Shown one piece after another: positions 49,510-62,442 of a DNA stretch of 64,000 bases. The stretch spans positions 4,092,001-4,156,000 of the forward strand of contig JBHGNT010000004.1 of NCBI GenBank assembly GCA_043228905.1. The letters are read 5' to 3'. Position numbers and translations under genes: made by a program. The notes beneath the pieces are model-generated. The model was not told the origin of the DNA, made no database searches, and was given only the letters and a program-made list of their open reading frames with translations. Positions within the stretch are counted from its first letter, which is position 1. Every line of letters starts with the position of its first letter. Source of the stretch: Azolla caroliniana. Taxonomy: Eukaryota > Polypodiophyta.

Positions 49510-49735
49510 TCACAGTACATAATATACTTGAATGCATGGGCAAACATTCTTTTCCATACGAATGCGCATGTTACCAATACATTCTTATGATTTTTTTTAA
49601 CACTTTCTACCTTAACTTTCTCACCTTAAAAAAAAAACTTTATAACAAATAATGAATACAAAAGTATGGTATTTACCATGCTTCAAGGGTGTTTACCATA
49701 CTCGAATGCACGTATGGTTCATACTATGGTACCCT
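49510..49735 (+). repeat. Dispersed repeat, copy 2
   Basis: Partner of 46970-47260, same strand and same order of blocks. It is shorter, lacking about 45 bases near GAATAGGCCAACATTC in the first copy. Confidence 0.65.
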
Positions 49736-49783
49736 TTACTAGATTATGTGTCAATGATAAGCAATCTCTCTTTCTTTCTCTCT

Positions 49784-50014
49784 TTTAAAAAAAAAAAAAG
49801 AATAATTTCATAATTACCTTACCCTAGTGGTAAGTCACTTGCACTACCACTCTATATCTTGGGTTCAAAACCCAATTTTCACATCTCTCTATTACACTAT
49901 ATATATATATATATATCTTATTTCACTAGATGCCATTGTGGAATGTAGGGATTGAACCCATGACCACATGGTCTCCATTGGGCAACCTTACCAATTGAGC
50001 TACATCCATCTACG
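49784..50014 (-). mobile_element. tRNA-derived SINE, copy 2
   Basis: Minus-strand element of 231 bp, bounded by a 12-base direct repeat TTCTTTCTCTCT (49772-49783 and 50015-50026, plus strand). From its 5' end (right) it reads ATGGATGTAGCTCAATTGG, an A-box-like tRNA start, then GGGTTCAATCCC (B-box-like) and ACATTCC, giving a tRNA-like head. The other half read on the plus strand has CCCTAGTGGTAAG and TTGGGTTCAAAACCCA, an opposite tRNA-like module. An (AT)n tract lies between and a poly-A tail is at the far end (poly-T plus-strand run, 49789). The arrangement matches copy 1 at 22646-22865. Confidence 0.8.
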
Positions 50015-50026
50015 TTCTTTCTCTCT

Positions 50027-52042
50027 ATGTGTGTATGTATGTATATATATAGCCACATAGCCACACCAACTCATCCACAAAGAACAATCACAACTTTCTT
50101 TAGCCCCATCACTCCTAGTGATGCTACGAGTCAATTGAGGACTACACAAAAATGGGATCCCGAGTCCCAATTAGGACATAACAAAGGGGTTACAATAGAT
50201 CGGGCAATAGCAAATTGTTGTGCACGTAGGCCTCAACCCCATGGACCATAATCGCACCACTGTTGTCATTGACAAATAAAGGCCTTTATCTCCCACCATA
50301 GCATGTGCTTCCCTGGCTTCGAACCTCTCCATTTTGGATAGACCTATGCTAGAGATCTTTCGAAGACAAAGTCCCAAATTACAATATGTATATCTAACTT
50401 CAGAATCTTACATGTGTGGATAACAAAGATTCTTTAGTCTCTTTTATCTTATTTGCTTTTATGTTTACTTAATAACATTTATTTTATTTTGATTTGTTAT
50501 TCTCAAAGGCAAGACAACACCTAAGATGGTCTTATAGGTCACTTTGGCCTCTTAAAAGACGTTAATGTATCTCTCTATCTCTCTAGTCGAATAATTTAAT
50601 AATCACATTCTTAATCCATGCTTCTTCAATAATGTTTTAACTTCACAATTAATTGGATGCATTGGTACTCATTTGTCCTTATATTTCCTTTTCCCATGCT
50701 TTGTTGGCTACAATGACAACATGGCACCATCATACCATCAATTTCCCCAATGCTCTTAGTTGTTTGCTCATCCCACATCCTTTGCTCTCAAACTTCTTCC
50801 TCCGACTAGGTATATTCTATGCATTACAAGAATGAAGCATGTTTCCTTTATATTGTTACTCATAAAATTGTGCATCCCACCCACACAACATTCAGAATGG
50901 TGGATTTTAAACGTTTCCCAATAAGTTAAGTATGGTGGCCCCTACCAAAGGACGTAAACCACAAAATAATGGATCTTTACATCTCCCTCGTGGCCCAGAG
51001 GATATTGTGCACATCCAAATAGGGAATATCGTAAAACATATTGGCCCATTAGTGCCTAAGCCTAGTATTGGGCTAGGTTGAAACACTAGAAATCTCCTAG
51101 GGATACTCCAAGCATTATATGGTTTGTTAGGACTATGTAATGTAGTAACCAAGCTTGGAAGAGGAGTAACAGAGTAATAGTGAATAAGAGAGATAAGAGG
51201 TTGATTTATACAATACGTGCAATAAGAGAGATAAGTGTGTGTGGTGGCTTTTTTCTTTTTGAGGGTGGGCAATGTATGAGTGCATATATGTAAGGTGTCA
51301 TGTTATAGAGAGCCTCATAAGTACAGGTCTTATGAAAGGAAACATCATGAAAATTTATCAAAGTAAGTGGCTTTTATGGGAAATTATGTGTAAGGTCATC
51401 ACCGATAAACAAGATAAAATGTAGAAGAGAATAAGAAAAAAAGTGAGAAAAAAAATAGGAGAATGTAATTACATTAATGTGAAGACCAAGACTACAAGAA
51501 CATGCCAAAGACCATCATTGAACCATAGTGGTTAATCAATGACTAAAGCATATGTTTGCATAGCATGGATAAACTCGTGCATGCTCTCCATGTCACATGC
51601 ATGCATGATTGCCACTTGGCTAAACATGGTTTCATCTACTAATTAAATGTTTAATATAAGAATGGTTAAATCTCAAGCATAAAAGGGAATAACTTTAGAC
51701 TAAGAGTATATAATGAAGTTGAAGGCAACTTTTCTACTACTCTTACAAAGCTGCCTTCAAGCCATTTCACATTGGTGTTAATACAAGGCCCTTTTACTCT
51801 AGTGTCCAAGTGTGTAAGTGATACTCTCTATATCTATGCTATTACATTCATTAAGCGTTACGTGAATACCGCATAAAAGATGTAGAGATTGAGTATTTAA
51901 CATTTTCTCAAAACTTCAGGGCAATATGTCTAAAAGCATGCCATTGATACAAGGGAATCATTTCATAATCACAAGTCTCACCCAACGACAAACATATAAG
52001 GCCATCGACAATAGGAGTAGAAAGTAACCCAAGAGATAGTCA
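50027..52042. other. Intergenic, no gene seen
   Basis: AT-rich DNA without a supported gene or recognised element. Confidence 0.4.
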
Positions 52043-52466
52043 GAGGACCGTAAGATGGCAAAATATTTAGAACCAAGAGGTCCATGAAGAATGTATTGCA
52101 ATAAACATTATTTTGTAATCAACATGATGATTGTTAGTGTAAAATATAATGAGGATTGGCGTTATATGGTCTAAATATTGCATGCTATGTGTAAGAGTGT
52201 CTTCATGGATGCATCCTACTCTAGCGAGCTCCATTGTGTCTATACATAGGGAGAGAGGACCACAAAATGGGAAAATATTTATAACCAAGAGCTACATGAA
52301 GAATGTATCGTGATAAACATTATTTTGCAATTAGCAGGATGGCTCTTAATGTAAAATATAATTAGGATTGGTGTTATGTGCTCTAAATATTGTATGATGT
52401 GTAAGAGCCTCTTTGTGGAGGCATCCTACTCTTATGAGCTCCATTCTATCTATACATAGAGGGAGA
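52043..52466 (+). repeat. 212-bp tandem duplication
   Basis: Units start at GAGGACC in 52043 and 52255. Shared landmarks are ATGAAGAATGTAT, AAACATTATTTTG, AGGATTGG.GTTAT, GCATCCTACTCT and GAGCTCCATT. Copies are about 85 percent alike, so the event is older than the 195-bp duplication at 1541. No coding function seen. Confidence 0.85.
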
Positions 52467-55400
52467 GATAGAGAGATGCAAGTAGTATGAAAGTATGGTT
52501 GTTAGGCTCAATCTATCGACCTAACATAGAGATATATCAAAATTTCCTTTCAACAAATGACATGTTCTTGTTAGCTTCAACCAAGTGGGCAACATAGGTC
52601 ATGGATTAATTATCTTCTTTAAGTCCCCTTCAAACATATGAAAATTAGCCCTACAACGGAGATGATGAAGTAGACACTAATATACATATTTTATTTACTT
52701 TTTCTTTCTTATTATCTTGTGAATTTAGCACTGTGTTTTTGCTTTGGGTTTGGCATATAGAATAAAGTTTCTATGTTTCATCGTCATATTCTTTTCTCAC
52801 GTTCTTCGATTCTTCATCTTATCTATTTTTCTTTGCATGTTTAAATCAACGTGATCTTCAATACAAAGGTAACAACACAATATGTCAACCGGATGAATTA
52901 AACGAAGCATATTTCTTCCTAAACCGGCTAATTTCTTCCTAAATCATATTTCTTCCTATATGAGGCTTGGCTCTTGTACATATGATACCTCCCATATAGA
53001 GCTCTTCCTAACTAATGGGTAGCATTTTTTTTGGAAAAAGGAAGAAGAAGAAGATGTCAACCATAGGTGATGCCCATGTTTAGTTTTGTAAACAAAACTT
53101 AGTAAGTCAGTCGGGTCATGGTACTTAACACAATTTCCTCATACATGCACATAAATAATCTTTAGCCATTCTCTCCTCTGATCATGTTGTCCAAATTATG
53201 ATCTCCAAGTTTTCTACATGGACCTTCACGGACCTCAACCTGCCTCAATCTCCACAACTACAACCCTTGTCCCTTTGTCTACAACTCGAGAAACTCCCTA
53301 CCCACACCATCCAAACCATCACCAAACACCCCACCCTTGAAAGCCACTCATTGGCATCCAATGTAGGTTTGAGACTTTTATTATAAGCAAAGCTATGCAT
53401 AATTAGACTTTGTGGTGGATTCAATTAAAACATCTAGAGCCATACTTATTCTAAAACCAATAGATTCTCAAGTAGTTAGGTGCCTGAAAACTTTTATTTA
53501 CGCAATGGCTCAACTCCATTGGTAACTAAGTAGGGTGGATGTCCCTTTATCACCATTTAGGCAAATAATTGGGAGTTAGTCATACAAACCTTTGTTGGAG
53601 TAACAAAGAAAAGCATGATGGTAACTCTTGTGAGATTTGAGAATCCCCATTGGAGTTCTCTTTTTGTATCACTGTTTGGTCCATATAGATTTGTGAAGGG
53701 CATTATTCAAAGTCAAATGAGGTGCTCACTATGTCGATAAGACGAGCATGTGCTAAGATTTTGATATACAACAGTACAATACAATGTTAGTCCCCATCAC
53801 AAATACATATGACCTAAACTAATGGAATAACTACAATCATTACCCTTGTGCCATCACTAGAAGCATTGAATATGTTGTTTGATTTGGCAATTTAAGAGAG
53901 GTAGCATAACATGATTATACCATGGTTCTACTATGATCTCATAACATCTACAAACTTCTCCTTTCTCCTTCATGCGTTTAGGCTCATGATATGCTCTCTA
54001 CGGGATAGTGGAAGGAAGGATTTACAAAACTTTGGAAATCGGGTTTACTAGTGTAACAAGCATAGATAGGACTTGAGGTACTATATATACATATAGGAGA
54101 AGCCTCAATGTTGTAAACCATTGTTGATCAACGCTAGTCTTTAGCTAAATCATGTACCTTTTGTCTATAAATCACTTAGACAAAAGAGAAATGACTCATT
54201 CTCTATATGAGGAATGTCATAGAGTATTAGCAACAAAACTTGTTTAGAACTTGTTCATCAATAAAAAGTCAACATGCACCAATCGAAAGGAAATATGAGT
54301 CATGTTTCCAAACATGTGGTTTGGGATTATTTTTGGGTTATTTGCCTTTTTGCCTTTTTCCTAGAGGGTGATTCCAACCCCCGCCCCCCAACAAAAAAAG
54401 GATCAGGTTATGGACCATTTGGACAAGTCAACATTATTAGATATTTGGTCAACCATCTATTGTTAGCTTTCATTTTTCAAAGTCCTCTTTGAAATTCATC
54501 TATGTATATTTGTACTTTATTGTGAGTGATTTGATCATTGAAATTTCACATATATTTTTGTGTTTTTTTATTTTACATTGAGGTTTCCCACCAATAATAC
54601 ATGTATTGCTAAAAAAAGATGATTCGGATTTCATGTTTATTGTGTTGTAGTTTCTTTCTTCATTTGTTGTAGGCACTTGACATATATAGAGTGGTTGCAT
54701 AAAATTCCAACATTCATGCAAAAAAATGTCCTTTTACTAGTATTAGTTGTTCATAAATTACGACGAGGTTTACATATGCTCCAGGAATTCATGTGCTTCA
54801 TATTTCTAGAGTTCAATTAGTTTATTCAAACTAGTTACTCTCCCCTCATATTGTTAGCTCGAAGGTTCCTAAGATTAGAATACTTTGCTTGTTCCATAGG
54901 TTGAATACTCCAACATCGTCAAAACGTATAAACACCATATTTCATATCATGCTAAAAGCCTTCTCAAAGTGATTTCCTTCATCTATATCCATTCAAAATG
55001 CACCTCTTTCTTACAACTCTTATGGACTTTCCGAAACTAAAGGATCTCTACAATAAAATACAGGGGTATATTTAAATTTTACACACACACACCCCTTTTC
55101 GAAATGGCCACACAACTAATAATTGTAGCATGTAGGATTCTTAATACACACACTACAAATCATTGTCTAAGCATGCCATTTTATCATCCAACTTCATGCT
55201 AAGATGTTCACACACACTAATAAACCATTACCATGGAATTCTCATGATGCAAATTAGACAATCAATATTGTGCACGACCAATATTAAATACACAAACCAC
55301 ATTATATCACACTCTTGATATAATGCAATAATAAATAATTACGTACAAAAAGTGATATATCATAGAACAACCAATATAACAAGTTCACAAAAGCAATGAC

Positions 55401-55750
55401 ATAAAGAAAGGTGACAATCGATGTTTTAAAATTGTGAAAGTAGGCAACCATGATGCATGCAATGCTATCAACATACTATGACTTAAATTCTCGTTAGGCA
55501 CTTTTTTAGACGATTAGAGAGTCTTCCACCTCCTCCCTCAACACACACCAAATCCCTAATGAGTTCTACTAGCTTGCTGTGAAGGAGTGATTTAAAAGTG
55601 AGCCATCAAGATTTGATATATAATAATTTACAATAGAAAAAAATAAAATCTATCGTTACTTAATTTGAGGGCTTAGATTCTCAGAGTGACTTAGAAGTTG
55701 TCCCAAAGGTTCAACATAGATCATTCACAAAAGCTGAAGGTTGGGAGAGG
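52467..55750. other. Intergenic, with one LINE 3'-like tail
   Basis: No gene seen. 54500-54625 on the plus strand resembles the 3' tail of the LINE fragment at 2180-2490 (GAGGTTTCCCA, TAATAC, GCTAAAAAAAG). Confidence 0.4.
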
Positions 55751-56488
55751 TGATGATAATATCATGCAAGCGGCTAGTCACATGTGTACAATAATGGTAT
55801 ACTGGAGGGGGGGGGGGGTGTACGCCATACGCCATGAAGGTGTGAGCAAACCGGTGCTCATGTGCGGAGATGACATGGGCATTTCTCCATCTCTCTCTCT
55901 CTCTCGAGGCTCACAAGTCACGCTTCACACATTATACTACACATGTTGCACCTAACTACAAATTTACCATATTCTTCGCGGAAAGAGGAAACCGTACACA
56001 TCGATACATGTTAGAGCCCATCTCGTTGTCAGCCATTCGAACCATTGCTTCCATGCGACTTAGCTCACATGCATTGCAATGTGAGAGGGGGTGTTGGGGG
56101 TACAAGTGATGAAAGTGGTCGACTATGCACACATTGCCCTAAACAAGTTCGAAAGTTTGAGCAATCACACTTTGATACAAGGCTTTCATATTCCACACAT
56201 CTTTCGAGTATCACACTTTGATACATTGAGCTCTGCCCTCTGATCAGATTCGAGCATGCTTTCCACACATCTTTGACCAAGCCCAATCCTTGCACGAATT
56301 TCTCTCGCAACCACAATGTGCGCTCTCGATCGCAATACTCTCGAGAGTATGTCTCTCTTGCGAGTGGGACAAGCAGGAAGAGAGTAGTGGAGTGGCATGT
56401 GAAAACATACCCCCCACCTAATGTGTGAATCGTGATGGATGGGATGAATGTTATTATGGGAGAGAGGGTTGGTTGGTTAGTTGGGTTA
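55751..56488. repeat. Near-identical duplication flanking assembly gap, left copy
   Basis: 738 bases match 56590-57327 almost base for base (offset 839). The differences seen are CGCCATGAAGG versus CACCACGAAGG just after the G-run. The left copy ends exactly at the gap. Contents are a poly-G run, a (CT)n run and no recognisable gene. Confidence 0.95.
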
Positions 56489-56588
56489 NNNNNNNNNNNN
56501 NNNNNNNNNNNNNNNNNNNNNNNNNNNNNNNNNNNNNNNNNNNNNNNNNNNNNNNNNNNNNNNNNNNNNNNNNNNNNNNNNNNNNNNN
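56489..56588. other. Assembly gap (100 N)
   Basis: Exactly 100 undetermined bases, a conventional size for a gap of unknown length. Confidence 0.99.
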
Positions 56589-56589
56589 A

Positions 56590-57327
56590 TGATGATAATA
56601 TCATGCAAGCGGCTAGTCACATGTGTACAATAATGGTATACTGGAGGGGGGGGGGGGTGTACGCCATACACCACGAAGGTGTGAGCAAACCGGTGCTCAT
56701 GTGCGGAGATGACATGGGCATTTCTCCATCTCTCTCTCTCTCTCGAGGCTCACAAGTCACGCTTCACACATTATACTACACATGTTGCACCTAACTACAA
56801 ATTTACCATATTCTTCGCGGAAAGAGGAAACCGTACACATCGATACATGTTAGAGCCCATCTCGTTGTCAGCCATTCGAACCATTGCTTCCATGCGACTT
56901 AGCTCACATGCATTGCAATGTGAGAGGGGGTGTTGGGGGTACAAGTGATGAAAGTGGTCGACTATGCACACATTGCCCTAAACAAGTTCGAAAGTTTGAG
57001 CAATCACACTTTGATACAAGGCTTTCATATTCCACACATCTTTCGAGTATCACACTTTGATACATTGAGCTCTGCCCTCTGATCAGATTCGAGCATGCTT
57101 TCCACACATCTTTGACCAAGCCCAATCCTTGCACGAATTTCTCTCGCAACCACAATGTGCGCTCTCGATCGCAATACTCTCGAGAGTATGTCTCTCTTGC
57201 GAGTGGGACAAGCAGGAAGAGAGTAGTGGAGTGGCATGTGAAAACATACCCCCCACCTAATGTGTGAATCGTGATGGATGGGATGAATGTTATTATGGGA
57301 GAGAGGGTTGGTTGGTTAGTTGGGTTA
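56590..57327. repeat. Near-identical duplication flanking assembly gap, right copy
   Basis: Right partner of 55751-56488. It continues past the duplicated end into unique sequence (AAAACAAAAAACAAAGG). A 148-codon minus-strand frame here is duplicated with the segment and has no recognised family. Confidence 0.95.
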
Positions 57328-57577
57328 AAAACAAAAAACAAAGGTCCCACGTTAAGTAAGAAATTTTGAATTTACTCTATAATTAAAGTTGTTTTTTATA
57401 TGTATCTTCTTATTTCTCCTCTTTGCCTTTTTTTGCCTTTGAATTTTGCGTTGCCTGCTTGTCAGTCCCACACGAGCTCATTCACACAATTGGCGATGGC
57501 GTCTCAATGCACAGACCATTCAACACGAATGATCGCCATCGTCGTCGGCCCCCCCGCCTGATCGGTACCTCCTACTC

Positions 57578-57608
<31 letters not shown>

Positions 57609-57816
57609 TTTCTTCCTTACGCAGAATCAGGCGGCATAATCTTTACCCATGGCAGACAGCGAAGGGAGAAATCCTTGGCGCTGCTCAGCTACGTAGAGCA
57701 GATTCCGCTCGTAGTTGAGAGTTCAGATTCAGAGCCAGGGACCGAGAGAAATGAAGACATAGGGTGCGCGCGCGAGAGAGAGAGAGAGAAAGAGAGAGAG
57801 GACGGAAGAGAGAAAT
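57328..57816 (+). promoter_or_regulatory. 5' flank and leader of the ABCD gene
   Basis: Contains a poly-C run (57579-57608) and a (GA)n tract (57773-57800). A short upstream reading frame at 57649-57696 (start MADSEGRNPW, 15 codons) precedes the main start and could lower its translation. Confidence 0.4.
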
Positions 57817-60800
57817 ATGGAGAAACCGATATTTCATGTACAACATAAAAGGAAGATTCTGTATGTCTTTCTTGTTGGAGGCAGCTTTGTTTTTGCAGGG
57901 GGCAGACTTCTTCGCAAGAAAATCAAAGCGTTTCAATCAGAACAGAAGTCATTATGTGAATCTTCTCATAATCTTGCGCTCTCTACATCTGCTAGCCCTA
58001 AGGTACTTTTCTATCTCTATAGTCTTTGGGAATTAACCACTTTTGAGAAATATCACAGAGAAAAGAAACCACTAAGATTTGCCATGATTATTTATGACAG
58101 TCATTGGAACAGCACTTTTTTGCGTCATCCATCCAAATTATTGGAATTCAATCCTGTTTCAGACCATATATTAATTTAAATGTTTGCTTTATCCTTTGAA
58201 ATAATTGAAATTCAATTCTTCGTCTAACCATGTGCTGAATTCAAATGTTTGCTTCATCCATTGCATAATCAAATTTCTAACTATGAACTAAATTCAAATA
58301 TCTGCTTTGTTTATCATAACAGTTGAATTCAAGTGTTTTTCCAAGACATGTGTTAAAATTTTCTTTCACATGTTACATATGTAAGTACTGTTTCATTATT
58401 CATGTAGCATGAAATTCAATGATATGGCCAGTATATATGTGGCATTTGCAATGATCATACTCACATGGTAAATTCCCTTTTTTCATGTGCCGTATGTAAG
58501 CACCGCTGTAGCCATTGCTTTTGATATGACAAAATTATCATTTAAAATCCATTAGGTTGTGAAATTATGCCAGTCTTTTTATCTGGACGTGTTGTGGACT
58601 AATGTATTGCTTGATGCAGATTGCGGTAGATGCCATCTTTGCTAGGAGACTATTGGAAATTTTGAAGATTTGCGTGCCCTCCATATGGTCAAAGGAAGCA
58701 TTTCAAGTTGCGATACAAACGTGTCTCTTGTACAGCCGTACATTACTCACAGGTTGGTTGGTATAATTGTACAATTTTATTTTGTGGACTTATGCGTCTG
58801 AATTATTCCCATGTTTGATTGTATGGCATAGAAAGGATTGCGTTGGTGGAAGGAAAAGCTGGCCAAGGAGTGGTCTCAAAGGTAAAAATATCCTGCAACA
58901 TGTGCTGATACCCCTCAGAGTCCCCTTCAAAGAATGAGACCTGGAAAAAACTACCATTTAAACTAGAGAAGACGCTGATGTATGCCTGAAGTTTTCGTTA
59001 TTTTGCCAAATGCCCTTGGTCAACCCCTTGTAAGCAATGATATGTGCTATTAGCAATTGAGTGGTCAATTGATCCTCTCTTTCTCTGTTTAAGGGGGTTG
59101 AACAAGGGATTGTTGAAATAACGAAAACTAAGGGGTATTTAAGGAAATATATTGGTGCCATTCTGAGTTTTCCCCTAAACTATTGAACACTTAATATGTT
59201 AATGATAGGTAGAATTGGAATGTGATTCTATATAGTCTAACTTTGACTGTCCAAACTTGAACAATGATGTTTCAGTCATAAGTTTGTGCCAGTGTTTCTG
59301 TAGGTGTGCATATATTGGTTTTCCATCTCTAATTTTTTTGTCTTACACTAGGACTGGTCGGACTTTTCCTCCAATCTTGTGAATTTTGCTTGTGCTGCAA
59401 TACCAGCTGCAATAGTGAATAGTGGCTTGAAGTATATGCAGGTATATTTTTTGTGTTTGCATACATACCTCACTATTTCTTTTGGTCTCCAGGAATTCCA
59501 TGTTTGCAAGTTTCTGCATTTTGTTTTTCAACCATTTGAAAGGACCGAATATATTGATCCAACAGTATTAGGAAATTTGAAATGCAAGTATCACAAGTTA
59601 TTTCTCTTAGTAAAATTGAAGAATTACGCTATAGTACTTTGGATTTAAAGTTTTTTTGAGTTTATGAAGCTATGAGATGCTTGATGATGTGTTATTATGT
59701 AGGTTCCTGATGGGTTTGTATGCAAGACTGATGTTTTTGGAAAGAAATAAGTAGACCTAAACATAGATTGAGTCAATGGCTTCCTGTTGTAAGGGGGGCC
59801 ATATGGTTGATGACGTTACAGACATGTCAAAGCATTCACATTAACTTTATGATTATCTCACAGGCTATTATAAGCCTTTCACTTCAGCAAAGGCTCACCC
59901 AGCACCTACACAAATTTTATCTCAGCAATCGTGTTTATTATGCTGCATCAGTCCTTGGGGGTCTTTCAAACCCAGATCAGGTGAGTGTTAAGTTCTTGAT
60001 CTGTATTTCCTTTGATTTGTTTTTGCATGTTTGGATATCTAATTCTGCATTTATGTGTATTCTTGCTTCCCTTGCCTATTCATTTGTAACTCATCTGCCT
60101 ACACACATGAATTTAGAAATATAAAACCTTCCATATGACATCATTTCCACGTTACACTTTGTTACATACAACCATCTCATTGGTTGAAGGTTTCTTTTGG
60201 CAGCGTATTACGGAAGATATTGCCAAATTTTCTTCATCAATCAGTGAACTGTATTCATACACATTCAAACCAGTCCTTGACATCATCTTCTTCACTCGCT
60301 CTCTCGCCAAAACGATTGGGTAAGAACATATTCTGAACTATTTGGTTTAAATGTTATTGCTTTTTACTATGTTAAGAAATATATGGTGTTTTATGCTTGA
60401 TGCATGTACTTCTTTACTTGACAGATACAAGGGTCAGTTTCTTCTTTATGGGTACTTCCTTTTTTGCTCTGTATTCTTGAGGGCAATTAGTCCACCCCTT
60501 GCACTTATGACAACGCAAGAAGCAGCATTGTCAGGGAATTTCAGGAATGCTCACCAGCGGTAAGTATGAAAGAATATCATTTGTTTCACTCGTAAGGAAA
60601 ACCTTTCATATATTGCTGTTGATGGTTACGAGGATACAATTTGGAGCATTTCAATTAGAAAGATTAAACATAATTATCTAAAAGTGCTTAAATAACATTA
60701 AAAACATTGAAGCAGCATTTCTGGCTGCCAGGAGGGATAATATCCCAGAGATTCCTATGTTACATATGAGTTTCTTATCCATTGCAAGTCATGAGCTGGT

Positions 60801-61190
60801 TATCTATGCATGTTTGATAAGCTTTGCAGCTGGAAAGTGATTTTTCGTATCAAATGAGATGGCTCTTTTGCATAGCAATATATCAATTCATGAATCTGTA
60901 GATTGCTTGGTACGAACTCTAACAAAATGTTCTGAAATGATGAACTAGTATATTGAAAGTGCATTTACAACCTGATTGCATACATCATACATATCTCATG
61001 ATGAATGTGCATGGGGCTTTAATTCCATGATTTCTGGGAAGTATGTTTCAAGTGAATGCTACATACTTCTTTTTTCTTTTTTCTCCCTTACAACCTTAGG
61101 AACTTCAAATAATAATTTTTATTTTTTGAATCTACAGCTTTGAGAGAGTTGATGCACACTGCATCAGCATATCATGGTAGTAAAGGCATA
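57817..61190 (+). CDS. Half-size ABCD (PMP70-like) peroxisomal ABC transporter, membrane part only
   Basis: Eight exons (57817-58002, 58620-58752, 58832-58881, 59352-59441, 59864-59980, 60204-60319, 60425-60559, 61145-61190) give 291 codons in frame. They cover the ABC membrane domain of subfamily D. After a first hydrophobic segment (ILYVFLVGGSFVFAGG) come FARRLLEILKICVPS, RLTQHLHKFYLSNRVYY, NPDQRITEDIAKFSSSISELY and an EAA-like EAALSGNFRNAHQREL. This order and spacing match animal ABCD3/PMP70 and ABCD4, which import acyl-CoA or cobalamin-related substrates. Exon 8 is small and its acceptor (TTTGAG) was chosen by frame. The ATPase half with Walker motifs is not found before the window ends, so the gene is partial or cut by the repeats that follow. 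The usual plant ABCD1 (CTS) is a fused dimer, unlike this half. Confidence 0.75.
58100..58345 (+). repeat. Degenerate short tandem repeats in ABCD intron 1
   Basis: About three units of 65-75 bases carry ATTCAA, AACCATGTGCTGAATTC-like and AAATGTTTGCTT blocks. Divergence is high and borders are loose. Confidence 0.5.
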
Positions 61191-61400
61191 GTAAGTGACA
61201 CTAGGTAGAAAAGATGCAAAGGATTGAACACCAGAAGTGAGGTTGAAAATGATGAGATTGAGGGGGCAAGCACATATGGATGTCAGATCACGTAAAAAAT
61301 GATAAAAATCGATGTAGGTGGTACTCCGTTGTTGTGGAAAGAGGGAAGAGGAGTAGAAGCATAGAGGCAGAAAGATTTGACAATAGAAAAATGATATTGA

Positions 61401-62215
61401 GTTATATATGATGGACTTAGAAGTGCTACATGAGTCCATTTATATAGTGGAATAGGATAGAATAGGATTTTTATCATTCATGAGGAGGCCAGATTTGACC
61501 TATGGGGGCAAATAAACATATTGTCTTGTGTGTGACTCCTTCATAAGAAAAAGGGGGTTACTACTTTGTGGTAAAAACTCTCTATGTAAACATAATGCAT
61601 GCACACAAGTGCTCACCCTTCTTGGTGGAGACTTGAGTAGGACTCTTAGATTATCATATCCCTCTAACAAGTTATCATACTTATGGTGAATTACCTTATA
61701 TGTTGGGCATGTGAGAAGTGATATCCATCCTCCACTAGCTTTTCATTGCATACCTTATCTTCATACTTTGGTGATGATGCCATGATGCAATAAGCTCAAA
61801 GAAGTGTTATATATGATGGACTTAGAAGTGCTACATGAGTCCACTTATATAGTGGAATAGGATAGAATAGGATTTTTATCATTCATGAGGGCCAAATTTG
61901 ACCTATGGGGCCAAATAAACATATCGTCTTGTGTGTGACTCCTTCATAAGAAAAAGGGGGTTACTACTTTGCGGTAAAAACTCTCTATGTAAACATAATG
62001 CATGCACACATGTGCCCACCCTTCTTGGTGGAGATTTGAGTATGACTCTTAAATTATCATATCCCTCTAACAAGTTATCATCCTTATGGTGAATTACCTT
62101 ATATGTTGGGCATGTGAGAAGTGATATCCATCCACCACTAGCTTTTCATTGCATACCTTGCATATCTTCTTACTTTGGTGATGATGCCATGATGCAACGC
62201 GCTCAAAGAAGTGTT
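61401..62215 (+). repeat. 405-bp tandem duplication
   Basis: GTTATATATGATGGACTTAG starts at 61401 and 61806. The copies run in parallel for about 400 bases with small changes, both ending in GCTCAAAGAAGTGTTA. A strong direct repeat downstream of the last ABCD exon seen, with no coding signal. Confidence 0.9.
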
Positions 62216-62442
62216 AAAGGATTTTCAGGAGCAAGGCTCATGGGAGTAGTAAGATGTGGTTGCATACATTCTATAACTTTTACCTTGTATTTGGGCCAAC
62301 GTTGGGGGTTAACATTTGCAATGTAAAATTCCAATTTTGACATTTTAGCATCTTGTCACTTCATCCTTAATGCATGTAGTAATCTATCCTTAATGATCGC
62401 ATAGTTCATAGCATCGCCTGAGAGCTCCAATCTATACTCCTT

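Noticed and set aside
56065-57350. Minus-strand 148-179-codon frames on both sides of the gap
   Set aside because: Identical because the DNA is duplicated; no recognised family, one runs through the Ns, and no conservation is shown by the copies.
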